Assembly (NCBI RefSeq): GCF_008727875.1
Contig: NZ_VTWS01000002.1
Coordinates: 988,865 to 1,052,864, forward strand
Length of the DNA: 64,000 nt
Origin: Larkinella humicola
Lineage (GTDB): Bacteria; Bacteroidota; Bacteroidia; Cytophagales; Spirosomataceae
Direction of reading: 5' to 3'
Every line of letters begins with the position of its first letter. Within the stretch, counting starts at the first letter, position 1. The position numbers were made by a program, and so were the translations under genes. Shown here one piece after another: positions 51,046 to 59,125 of the stretch. A model generated the notes under the pieces. That model had not been told where the DNA came from and ran no database searches. It saw only the letters and a program-made list of their open reading frames with translations.

Positions 51046-51195
51046 GTATTCGGTTTACGGTTTTCTGTTTCCGGTGGGCTGACGCGTTTCTGATAGCGCA
51101 TTTAGGCTAACTCCGCTGATCAAGATTTGCCATTTTGAGTAGCCCCAGTGAATGCGTCAGCCCACCGGAAACCGAAAACTGTAAACCGAATACCG
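51046..51195. repeat. Family A palindromic repeat, copy 4
   Basis: Arms 51046-51088 and 51150-51194 pair over about 43 bp with a few mismatches; the inner word is GGTGGGCTGACGC. The loop is longer (about 60 nt) than in the other copies. The right edge is immediately next to the deacetylase stop codon (51196-51198). Confidence 0.85.
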
Positions 51196-52476
51196 TCACT
51201 GCGCCCGCGGACGAACCACAATCGGATCGGCGATGCCGTTCAGGTCGTAGACGATCCGGCCTTTGCGGATGGTCATTTCGCAGATCAGCTTCTGTTTTCC
51301 CTCAATTTTGTGGCCGGTGTAATCGAAGAAACCGAAATAACCGGTATCCCGAACGGCAAATTTTCCGTCCTGCAAATCCAGAATGGCCACATCCGCTTCC
51401 GAGCCTTCGGTCAGGCTGCCCAGTTCGGGCCGCTTGATGGCCAGCGCCGGACTCCACGTGCTGGCTTTGATGACCGCCGGCAAATCCATGCCCATCGCCA
51501 TGAATTTCGACATCACATTCAGCATGTCTTTCATCGCGTTGTTCATGCTGCCGGTATGAATATCGGTGCTGATGGTGTTCGGAAAAAAACCGCTTTTCAG
51601 CGCCGGAATGGCTTGAGAGAACGCGAAACTAATCCCGCCGTAGCCCACGTCAAAAATGACGCCTTTCTTCTGCGCTTCCCAAACGAACGGTTTTACTTTG
51701 TTAGTCGCCACGTCCAGAATCGGCTCGCGGGTAGCCAGTTGGCCGAAACAGTGGGTAAAAATGTCACCCGGACGCAGCCGTCTCAGGAATAATTCTTCAA
51801 TGGAAAGCGTCGGTTTGCTGCCACCGAAATCGATCATCACTGGCTTGTTCGCCAGCTTTCCGGCCTCCACGGCACGGTCGGTGGGCGTCCAGTCGTGGCC
51901 GTTGAAGTGCGCCAGTTTCACACCAACGACCAGATCAGGATATTTCTGGGCCATTTCCGCCGTTGCTTTGGCGTCCATGTCGTCGATGTTCTGCTCGAAT
52001 TTTCCGCCCCGCATCCCGCTGCCGACAATGTTGAGCAACGCCAGCACCCGCGTTTGCGACGCATCGATGGTCTGTTTCTTAAACGCTTCAAAATCCCGCC
52101 AGCCCGAGCAACCCGCATCGACAATGGTCGTCACGCCGTTCCGAAACGTAAAGCCATCGGGCGGCAAGGCATTCGGTCCGTTGCTGTAGGTCTGGTCCAT
52201 GTTCGTTCCAAAGAACACGTGCGTATGGATGTCGATGATGCCGGGCGTTACGTACAATCCTTTGGCCTTCACCACCTGCCGGGCGCCCGTCGCGTCGATG
52301 TTTTTCGCCACCTTCGCGATTTTGCCGTCCAGAATGGCTACATCCATGATCCCGTTGATGTTGTTTTTCGGATCGATGACGTGACCGCCTTTGATCACGA
52401 CGTGATAGGGTTGCGCCCAGGCGAGATTGCCGAAGGCGACAAAAGCCGCAAGAATGAAAAATGTTAATTTTTTCAT
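51196..52476 (-). CDS. Secreted dihydroorotase-like deacetylase (EF_0837/Atu3266 group), copy 1
   Basis: A 426-residue exported amidohydrolase with a Sec signal peptide ending near LAWAQP. The two-metal site is complete: His84 and His86 (DIHTHVF), a candidate carbamylated Lys187 (GVKLAHF), His242 (IFTHCFG) and Asp305 (STDIHTGS). The family member EF_0837 and its relative Atu3266 remove acyl groups from N-acetyl-D-amino acid-like or alpha-acetyl carboxylates. It is last in a minus-strand run with the PLP lyase-like gene, which is also the classical neighbour of EF_0837. A 124-bp hairpin-bearing gap separates it from that gene. Confidence 0.88.
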   Translation of the reverse strand: MKKLTFFILAAFVAFGNLAWAQPYHVVIKGGHVIDPKNNINGIMDVAILDGKIAKVAKNIDATGARQVVKAKGLYVTPGIIDIHTHVFFGTNMDQTYSNGPNALPPDGFTFRNGVTTIVDAGCSGWRDFEAFKKQTIDASQTRVLALLNIVGSGMRGGKFEQNIDDMDAKATAEMAQKYPDLVVGVKLAHFNGHDWTPTDRAVEAGKLANKPVMIDFGGSKPTLSIEELFLRRLRPGDIFTHCFGQLATREPILDVATNKVKPFVWEAQKKGVIFDVGYGGISFAFSQAIPALKSGFFPNTISTDIHTGSMNNAMKDMLNVMSKFMAMGMDLPAVIKASTWSPALAIKRPELGSLTEGSEADVAILDLQDGKFAVRDTGYFGFFDYTGHKIEGKQKLICEMTIRKGRIVYDLNGIADPIVVRPRAQ

Positions 52477-52517
52477 AGAGTTCAGGTTATTGATTATAGG
52501 AATTCGCTTTTGCTCCA

Positions 52518-52592
52518 GCCCCCTAAAGGGGCACGGACGCGACAGCATCCGGATTAAGCCGCGTCCAAGTACCTTTTAGGGGATTTAGGGGC
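52518..52592. repeat. Imperfect CCCCTAAA palindrome between PLP enzyme and deacetylase genes
   Basis: Left part CCCCTAAAGGGGCACGGACG (from about 52519) pairs imperfectly with GCGTCCAAGTACCTTTTAGG (from 52561). It stops about 9 bp before the PLP gene's stop codon at 52601. Confidence 0.55.
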
Positions 52593-52600
52593 GTTTTTTC

Positions 52601-53818
52601 TCAAACCGCCTTCGAAAGCTCTTCCTTGATTCGTTTCGCCACGATTTTTTCCTGTCCCGGTTTCATCATCCAGACCGTCACGCCGATGCTGCTGGGGCCA
52701 CCACCCCCGACTTCGATGGATGGATCGCCGTTCCGCAGGGCTTCCTGCACCTGTTTTCCGGTCACTTTCACCACCGCCGGGTCCCAGGAGATGCGGAGCG
52801 AGGGCGTGTGGTTGCCCAGCGGATTCACGCGCACCTCGGTTTTGACGCCGTTGATGGTTTTGACGGTATTTTCAACGTGCGCAACGCCATCTTCCCACGA
52901 CTTCCAGAGTTTGGTGTAATCCTGCGTGATGAATTTCTCCAGCGCGACGTACATGCCCAGAATCTCTTCCTTGTTCACTTTCATCCCGCGACCGATGTTG
53001 AACCCACGAGGGGGCATGTGCATCCGGGCGGCTGCAATGATGTCTTTTTTGCCCATCAGCAAACCCGCACTCTGGGGTCCGCGCATGGCTTTTCCGCCCG
53101 AAACCACCACAAAACTGAACCCCATGTCGTTGAATTTCCAGAGGTTTTCGGTTGGCGGCACGTCGGCGGCAATGTCGATGGAGGTCGGAATGTTGTGTTT
53201 TTTGCCCAGCGCCACCCACTCTTCGTGCATGATTTTACCTTTGTCCGACTGGATGTGCAGAAAGTGCATCAAGGCGGTTTTTTCGTTGATCGCTTTTTCC
53301 ACATCCTCGACGGTTTCGACCATCACCATTTTACAGCCGGTGTTGGTCAGCGCGTGGTTATACACAATGTCGTGTCCTTTCTGGCAAATCACTTCGGATT
53401 TCATGCCGGTGCCTTCCAGATGCGGCAACGCTTCCACTTTCTTTTGATCGGTTCCGGTTAGAATGCCGGCCAGTCCCAGGGTCATCCCGGAAAAGGCACC
53501 AGAAGTTACTACCGCAGCTTCAGAATGCACCATTTTGGCAATCTTCTCCCCGACTTTATCCTGCAATTCGTCCAGCAAACAGAACTCTTTCGAGGCATAA
53601 TTAATCGCTTCCAGCACTTCGTCGTGCATCAAAGAACCCGTCATGTAGGTCAGCGTTCCGGCGGCATTGATGAATGTCCGAACCCCAAATTCCTTGAATA
53701 AATCCCGCTTGGGAGCCGCCACAGTACCGGCTTCGGCCGGTACTGAAAAACCGCCTACCAGCCCGCCCAACAGCGGGACAGTCGACAGGCGTTTAATGAG
53801 TTTTCTTCTGCTTAACAT
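52601..53818 (-). CDS. Tat-exported SelA/DgaE-like PLP enzyme, copy 1
   Basis: A 405-residue PLP-dependent enzyme of the SelA/D-glucosaminate-6-phosphate ammonia-lyase-like group. PLP Lys243 lies in VVSGGKAMRGPQSAG, with Asp215 (SIDIAADVPP) placed to bind the pyridine nitrogen. The N-terminus is a Tat signal, SRRKLIKRLSTVPLLGGL, followed by a small-residue cleavage region (VPAEA), so the folded cofactor-loaded protein should be exported. It lies 10 bp downstream of the dehydrogenase gene's stop and upstream of the deacetylase, in the same direction. Lyase/deaminase chemistry is inferred from the family; the Tat signal makes a periplasmic role likely. Confidence 0.87.
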   Translation of the reverse strand: MLSRRKLIKRLSTVPLLGGLVGGFSVPAEAGTVAAPKRDLFKEFGVRTFINAAGTLTYMTGSLMHDEVLEAINYASKEFCLLDELQDKVGEKIAKMVHSEAAVVTSGAFSGMTLGLAGILTGTDQKKVEALPHLEGTGMKSEVICQKGHDIVYNHALTNTGCKMVMVETVEDVEKAINEKTALMHFLHIQSDKGKIMHEEWVALGKKHNIPTSIDIAADVPPTENLWKFNDMGFSFVVVSGGKAMRGPQSAGLLMGKKDIIAAARMHMPPRGFNIGRGMKVNKEEILGMYVALEKFITQDYTKLWKSWEDGVAHVENTVKTINGVKTEVRVNPLGNHTPSLRISWDPAVVKVTGKQVQEALRNGDPSIEVGGGGPSSIGVTVWMMKPGQEKIVAKRIKEELSKAV

Positions 53819-53828
53819 CCGTGTGTCG

Positions 53829-55298
53829 TTAATCGGTTAATTTGGATTTCTTACGCTGTTTCTTGGCCGCTTTCGGATCGGCGGGTAAAGTAATTTTCCA
53901 GAGGTTGCCGCCCTTGCCGCCGTATTCGATCACATAGACGGTGTTGCCGACCAGCAAAGCGTCGGTTGGCTCCGTGAAACCGTCGACCAGTCGGGTGGTT
54001 TTAACGGAATAATTGTCGGTGGTTTTGTTGTACGTTAAATCAAGATGCAACAGGTCCCGGCCCTGTTTTTTCAGCGGGTTGATCGCTGTCGAATTGCGTC
54101 GTGGTCCGGAATACCGAATCACAAAACCGTCGCCTTTTAGGTCATCCGCCAGCACGTTCCGGGTATCGAAAAACAAGGCCAGGGGCGAGCTGTGCGCGTT
54201 GAACGTGCCAACCGGAACGCCCGTCGTATCGCCATCCATGACGACGCCGGTCGCCCGGTCGCGGTATTCATTGGCATCGGGCCCCATGTTCAAAACCGGC
54301 CCGGTAAACTTGACGCCCGCCGGTTTTTTCGGAAACTCGGGATCATTCCGGAAATACCGCATCAGCCAGGCGTGGGCGAACTTGCTCAGGAACGGATCTT
54401 TCTCCGGATCGGGTTGCCAGTCGGGGTTCTGCTGCGGATTGTCGATGCCGCCCATGACCCACGGAAAACCGTAGTGATGCCCTTTCTGGACCCAGAACAT
54501 GTCTTCGGCGTGGTCGTAATCGCCGGAATTGGAAACCGCAAACAGCCTCCCGTCGCCATCGAACGCCATGTCGTAGGCATTCCGGATGCCTTCCGCGTAG
54601 ATGTAGCCATCGGCTTTCAGTTTGGCTTCGTCGTTCGGCAGCTCCAGGTTTTTCGCATCGACCGGAAAGCGGAATATCTTGGCCGTCAACGCATTATCCC
54701 GCGCATTTGGATAAACTCCGCCGTTGTCCTGCACCTCGCCGTGGTCGGTTCGCGCACCGGTATTGACGTAGATGTATTTCTGATCCGGACTGATTTCCAA
54801 GGCATTCCAGCCGTGGTCGAAGGTGGTTTTGTTGGTACCGTATTCAACGGTATTGAACACGACGGTCAGTTCCGGTTTTTCGCCCGACGCCAGGTCGTAG
54901 CGCACCATCCGGCCCTTGGTTCCCTTGTTGTCGTTGACGCTGATGTTGCCCGCCAGAAACAACGTATTTTTCAGAAAAGCCGCCCCCTGCAAGCGCGTAA
55001 TGCCGTGGTCTTCGGCCGAAAAAACCTTCTCGGCCACCGGCGGCTGGCCGTTCAGCTTCACCCGAAACACATCCCCGGTAAAGGTCGTATAATAGATATC
55101 GCCCGTCCCCGGATGCTGAATCAGCCGCACGGCTTCCGGGCCGACGGTCATGAAATGCTCCACCTTGATGTCCGGGCGCAGGGCTGTCGGCGGGATGGGT
55201 GCTTTGGCATCGGGGTCTTGTGCGTGGAGCAGAACCGGGCAGAGCACAACAGCCGTCAGCAGGTTTATTTTTCTCAAAAATGCGTTGAACGCCCTCAT
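53829..55298 (-). CDS. Exported PQQ-type sugar dehydrogenase (glucose/sorbosone dehydrogenase-like)
   Basis: A 489-residue secreted six-bladed propeller enzyme. It has a Sec signal peptide (NLLTAVVLCPVLLHAQ), then TFDHGWNALEISPDQKYIYV, YAEGIRNAYDMAFDGDG and a C-terminal block TEPTDALLVGNTVYVIEYGG that matches the GSDH/soluble PQQ dehydrogenase group. No heme motif is in this protein. Its start overlaps the stop of the cytochrome c gene by 4 bp (ATGA), so the heme protein is a coupled partner. Substrate not known; a sugar, sugar acid or the product of the neighbouring PLP pathway are options. Confidence 0.88.
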   Translation of the reverse strand: MRAFNAFLRKINLLTAVVLCPVLLHAQDPDAKAPIPPTALRPDIKVEHFMTVGPEAVRLIQHPGTGDIYYTTFTGDVFRVKLNGQPPVAEKVFSAEDHGITRLQGAAFLKNTLFLAGNISVNDNKGTKGRMVRYDLASGEKPELTVVFNTVEYGTNKTTFDHGWNALEISPDQKYIYVNTGARTDHGEVQDNGGVYPNARDNALTAKIFRFPVDAKNLELPNDEAKLKADGYIYAEGIRNAYDMAFDGDGRLFAVSNSGDYDHAEDMFWVQKGHHYGFPWVMGGIDNPQQNPDWQPDPEKDPFLSKFAHAWLMRYFRNDPEFPKKPAGVKFTGPVLNMGPDANEYRDRATGVVMDGDTTGVPVGTFNAHSSPLALFFDTRNVLADDLKGDGFVIRYSGPRRNSTAINPLKKQGRDLLHLDLTYNKTTDNYSVKTTRLVDGFTEPTDALLVGNTVYVIEYGGKGGNLWKITLPADPKAAKKQRKKSKLTD

Positions 55299-55735
55299 TT
55301 CGTGTCGGTATTCTTTTTGGTTAATTTACGAAGGTAGCTGACCAGTTGCCACCGCTGTTCTTCCGAAAAAACATCCTTGAACGGCGGCATATTTCCGCGA
55401 CCGGTCGACAGTTTCCAGAACAGCGCCCCATCGGTTTGTTTCGTCACTTCCGGGTCGTGGAAGTTGGCCGGTTTGGCCCCCAACGCCCGGCCCGCAGCGC
55501 CATCGCCGTAGCCCGCTTCGCCGTGGCACGACGAACAATATTCCATGAATAATTCTTCGCCCTGTTCAAGCGTCAACGGCTCGGTCGGGAAGTGGCTTTT
55601 CAACGTATCGGCCCAGGTTGGAGCTTTCCATTTCTCCTGCTTGGGGTCATCGGTTTTTCGATCATCCGTAAACCCCATAACACCGATCAAACCCAGGGAT
55701 AAAAAACCAATGATGAATCCTTTAAAAAATCGCAT
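55295..55735 (-). CDS. Periplasmic class I cytochrome c
   Basis: A 146-residue single-heme cytochrome. Heme is attached at Cys67 and Cys70 with His71 (EYCSSCHGEAG) and the sixth ligand is probably Met116 (GRGNMPPF). An N-terminal hydrophobic segment (about 5-22) is a signal peptide or anchor. It is the first gene of a coupled pair: its last bases overlap the dehydrogenase start as ATGA, so it is probably the immediate electron acceptor of that enzyme. Confidence 0.92.
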   Translation of the reverse strand: MRFFKGFIIGFLSLGLIGVMGFTDDRKTDDPKQEKWKAPTWADTLKSHFPTEPLTLEQGEELFMEYCSSCHGEAGYGDGAAGRALGAKPANFHDPEVTKQTDGALFWKLSTGRGNMPPFKDVFSEEQRWQLVSYLRKLTKKNTDTK

Positions 55736-56054
55736 TGTTGTATTGAAATTGAACCGCTACAAAATGATTCATCCCGACGGGATTTTGTTGCATTCGATCT
55801 TCACCTCGTTCGGCGGGTTAAAACCCACCGTTACAAAACGGGTCATCCCTCCGGGATTGTTGGATTTGATAATCCCGGAGGGATGACCCATGTATTAGCC
55901 CCCGGTTTTAACCGGGGGTTTGAACGGATACCGGGCATTGTTGAAACCGTTTTAACGGTTTTGGTCTTCGAAACCGTTAAAACGGTTTGTGTGAGACAGC
56001 GTTTTTCGACATAATCCCACGGTTAAAACCGTGGGCTATTTTTTTGATAATCGG
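55736..56054. repeat. Cluster of four palindromes between two dehydrogenase genes
   Basis: The 319-bp gap holds no gene. It contains perfect 19-bp arms 55840-55858/55871-55889 (word GGTCATCCCTCCGGGATT), a CCCCCGG hairpin at 55899-55918, perfect 18-bp arms 55944-55961/55971-55988 (AAACCGTTTTAACGGTTT), and CCCACGGTTAAAACCGTGGG at 56016-56035. It divides the upstream and downstream halves of the minus-strand enzyme run and may end or attenuate the upstream message. Confidence 0.8.
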
Positions 56055-57812
56055 TTATTTCTTTTTCTTAATCGACTTCCGAACGGCTTTCACCTCATCG
56101 GCGGAAACCGCGCTGGCCGAATTGCCAAAGCTTTGGCGGACAAACGTCAGCACTTCGGAAATGTCTTCGTCTTTCAGAAAATCGTGCTGGGGCATCACGT
56201 TGTTGTACGACTGGCCCTTCACTTCAATCGGCCCTTCCAGCCCTTTCAACAGCACTTCGATCAGGCGGGTTTTGTCGCCCAGTACCCATTCCGAATCGGC
56301 CAGGGGCGGAAACCGCTGCGAATCGCCCCGGCCGTTGCGCTGGTGGCAGGCGGCACAATAGACGCCGTAGACTTTGCTCCCCAGAACCGGCTTGTCTTTG
56401 TCCAGGTTGTCGTTTACTTTATCCGGCGTCCGGATGTGCGACATCGACTTGCGTTTTTCCATCTGCGCCAGTTGCGCCGAACCAAACTTGCTCTTATCGC
56501 CCTTGTAGGTCACCTTCCAGATTTTCCCTTTTTCGGTCTCGGCAATGTATAGCGAACCGTCCGGCCCCATCGCAATGCCCATCGGACGATACACCGCATC
56601 GCTCACGTTGACAATCGGATCGACCCCGGCAAACCCGTCGGCGAATATTTCCCAATCGGTCGACGGCGAGCCGTTTTTGTCGGGGACGAACCCGATGAAA
56701 TACCCCGCCTGTGGATACGGTGCGCGGTTGGTCGAACCGTGAAACGCAATGAAGGCGCCGTTTTTGTAGTGTTCCGGAAAACCGTTCGAGGCTCCGGTGC
56801 CTTGGTAGAACACCAGATCGTTCGGTGCCCAGTGGGCCGGAAAACCGATGATGGGCTGCTCATACTCAGCCCCTTTCCCGGCTTTTTTACCATCTCCGCC
56901 GTATTCCGGATTGAGGAGTTTTTTCTTCTTTTCCTGGTCGTAATAATAATACGGCCAGCCCGCATCCATTCCTTCTTTCACCCGCAAAAATTCCTCGGCG
57001 GGCAGCACCGCGCTTTCCCAGGGCGAATACAAATGGGACCACAACATCAGAAAATCATCCCGACCATGCCCGACCGTATACAACGTTTGATCGACCGGAT
57101 TCCAGTCCAGCGCAACGATACTCCGCAGCCCGGTGGCAAAGAGCTTCCCGTCTTTCTGGGTCTGCCCCACTTTGTTGGCGTCGAACCGCCAGATGCCGCC
57201 GTGGTCGGCGAGCAGGCCACAGGGATTCAGACCCGGCGAACTCGGAATGCGATTTTTCTCCTGACAGGCATTGGAACCGGCTCCGAACGGCACATACATA
57301 TAGCCTTTGTTGTCAAAAGCTACCGGTTTGGTAATGTGCTCGTGCATGCCGTGGGCGTGGTCGTCGGTCAGAATAATTTCCACCGGGCCTTCGGGAATCA
57401 GTTTGCCGGGGGTCAGTTTGTAGCGGTACACGATCAGTTCGGAGCTGAAATAGAGGTAGCCGTTGTGAATCCGCATCGCCGTGCCGTACGCCCGTTCGCG
57501 CGACAGACCGCCGAAGCGTTTGATGATGTCCGCCCGGCCATCGCCGTTGGTATCCCGCAAGGCAATCACCGATTCGTCCTTGTCCCGCGCAAACCGTGCT
57601 TTCACGTAAATATCACCGTTGTCGTTGACGGCGAGGTGCCGCGCGCGACCCGCCAGACTATCGACAACGACCGTGGCTTCGAATCCTTCCGGCAGGAAAA
57701 GCCCGCCGTTTTCCGCCGTCTGAACCGGAAGGCTGGTATTCGTTTCAGGCCGGACAAAACCGACCACAGCAAGTAAAGCCAGAAAAAGGCTACGGGTATA
57801 GAGTCTTGACAT
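56055..57812 (-). CDS. Exported dehydrogenase-cytochrome c fusion
   Basis: A 585-residue secreted protein with a signal peptide (SLFLALLAVVGFVRP). A sugar-dehydrogenase-like beta-propeller covers about residues 40-460 (ARHLAVNDNGDIYVKARFAR, RPMGIAMGPDGSLYIAETEK), and a class I cytochrome c domain follows with Cys486-Ala-Ala-Cys489-His490 and a likely Met ligand in NNVMPQHDF. It is a fused version of the separate dehydrogenase/cytochrome pair just downstream. It lies 38 bp downstream of deacetylase copy 2 in the same direction, so it belongs to that operon. Substrate unknown. Confidence 0.88.
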   Translation of the reverse strand: MSRLYTRSLFLALLAVVGFVRPETNTSLPVQTAENGGLFLPEGFEATVVVDSLAGRARHLAVNDNGDIYVKARFARDKDESVIALRDTNGDGRADIIKRFGGLSRERAYGTAMRIHNGYLYFSSELIVYRYKLTPGKLIPEGPVEIILTDDHAHGMHEHITKPVAFDNKGYMYVPFGAGSNACQEKNRIPSSPGLNPCGLLADHGGIWRFDANKVGQTQKDGKLFATGLRSIVALDWNPVDQTLYTVGHGRDDFLMLWSHLYSPWESAVLPAEEFLRVKEGMDAGWPYYYYDQEKKKKLLNPEYGGDGKKAGKGAEYEQPIIGFPAHWAPNDLVFYQGTGASNGFPEHYKNGAFIAFHGSTNRAPYPQAGYFIGFVPDKNGSPSTDWEIFADGFAGVDPIVNVSDAVYRPMGIAMGPDGSLYIAETEKGKIWKVTYKGDKSKFGSAQLAQMEKRKSMSHIRTPDKVNDNLDKDKPVLGSKVYGVYCAACHQRNGRGDSQRFPPLADSEWVLGDKTRLIEVLLKGLEGPIEVKGQSYNNVMPQHDFLKDEDISEVLTFVRQSFGNSASAVSADEVKAVRKSIKKKK

Positions 57813-57850
57813 TCAGAAGTTTCAGAGAATAGGATTAGTCAGATTCATTT

Positions 57851-59098
57851 TTAGTTCACCACCAGCGGGTTGGCGATCCCATTGAGGTCATACACAATTT
57901 TGCCGCCTTTGATGGTCATTTCGCACTCGAATTTTTTCTTGCCTTCCACCCGGTACCCGGTTTTGTCGTAGAAGCCGAAATTACCTTCGCGCATGGTCAG
58001 GATAGCGACGTCGGCGATGGCTCCCACTGAAAGGTGCCCCAACATTTCGCGTTTGATCACCTGCGCCGGAGTCCACGTACTGGCTTTGATAACATCCGCC
58101 ACCGGAACGCCCATGCCGACAAATTTGGACATGATGCTCAGGATGTCTTTCATCGAACCGTTCATGCTGCCGGTGTGCAAATCGGTGCTGATCGTGGTCG
58201 GATAAAAACCGGCCTTAACCGCCGGAATGGCCTGCGAATAATTGAAGCTCGCCCCACCGTAACCCACGTCGAAAACAATGCCTTTCTTGCGGGCTTCCCA
58301 GACAAACGGTTTTACTTTTCCGCTGGCTTCGTCCACAATCGTTTCCCGCACATTGTCTTCCAGCAAGGTGTAGGTGTGCGTAAAAATATCGCCGGGGCGG
58401 AGGTGTTTCATGAACAGTTCTTCGAGCGAAAGCGGGGGATCGTGTCGGCCGAAGTCGATCATCACCGGCATGTTCGCCAGTTTTCCGGCCTGAACGGCCC
58501 GATCGACGGGTGCCCAACTGCCGCCCATGTAGTGTGCCACTTTGAAACCGACCACATCGTTCGGATTGCCGAGGGCCATCGCAGCCGCCATTTTAGGATC
58601 CATGTCGGTGGTGTCCTGCTCCCAGTCACCGCCCCGCATGCCTTCGCCCACGATGTTGAGCAGCGACAAAACCCGCGTTTTGGACGAGAAGATGATGTTC
58701 TTTTTGAACGCCGGAAACGACTGCCAGCCCGCACCGCCCGCATCGACGATGGTGGTGACGCCGACGCGGAACGTAAAACCGTCGGGCGAAACCGCCGTCA
58801 GGCCGTTGCTGAGGTAGTGATTGGGTTCGGTGCCGTAAAAAACGTGGCCGTGAATGTCGATGATACCGGGCGTGACGTACATACCTTTGGCATTGACGAC
58901 CTGTTTGGCCTGGCTCGCGTCGATGGTTTTGGCAACCTGAACGATTTTGCCGTCGGTGATGGCAATATCCATCACCGCGTTGAGGTTGTTTTTCGGATCG
59001 ATGACCTGCCCGCCTTTGATGACGAGGCTGTAGGTTTGGGCGTCAACCGAACCGCTGATCAGACCGAGTACGGCCAGTAAAAAGGAAAGTTTTCGCAT
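57851..59098 (-). CDS. Secreted dihydroorotase-like deacetylase (EF_0837/Atu3266 group), copy 2
   Basis: A 415-residue exported amidohydrolase, closely similar to the one at 51196-52476 in every conserved block (KGGQVIDPKNNLNAVMDIAI, VTPGIIDIHGHVFYG). The metal site is complete in this copy too: the DIHGH pair, GFKVAH lysine, FTHTY histidine and STDLHTG aspartate. The Sec signal peptide ends near SVDAQT. The ATG at 59098 is used; an upstream ATG at 59113 adds only five residues. It follows PLP copy 2 by 27 bp. Differences between the copies near HVFYGTEPNHY and HYMGGSW suggest different substrates. Confidence 0.88.
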   Translation of the reverse strand: MRKLSFLLAVLGLISGSVDAQTYSLVIKGGQVIDPKNNLNAVMDIAITDGKIVQVAKTIDASQAKQVVNAKGMYVTPGIIDIHGHVFYGTEPNHYLSNGLTAVSPDGFTFRVGVTTIVDAGGAGWQSFPAFKKNIIFSSKTRVLSLLNIVGEGMRGGDWEQDTTDMDPKMAAAMALGNPNDVVGFKVAHYMGGSWAPVDRAVQAGKLANMPVMIDFGRHDPPLSLEELFMKHLRPGDIFTHTYTLLEDNVRETIVDEASGKVKPFVWEARKKGIVFDVGYGGASFNYSQAIPAVKAGFYPTTISTDLHTGSMNGSMKDILSIMSKFVGMGVPVADVIKASTWTPAQVIKREMLGHLSVGAIADVAILTMREGNFGFYDKTGYRVEGKKKFECEMTIKGGKIVYDLNGIANPLVVN

Positions 59099-59125
59099 GG
59101 GTTTAGGGAACAATAACCGGAAAAA

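Noticed and set aside
9281..51195. Repeated palindromes considered as CRISPR arrays.
   Set aside because: They are single dispersed copies with unequal loops. There is no regular spacing with unique spacers and no cas genes.
54192..55337. Long plus-strand frames opposite the dehydrogenase, deacetylase and PLP genes (also 56739-57776, 58034-59080 and 59333-60265).
   Set aside because: They are His/Arg-rich mirror frames of strongly supported enzymes. Similar frames opposite both paralogous pairs follow from the duplicated coding strand, not from real genes.
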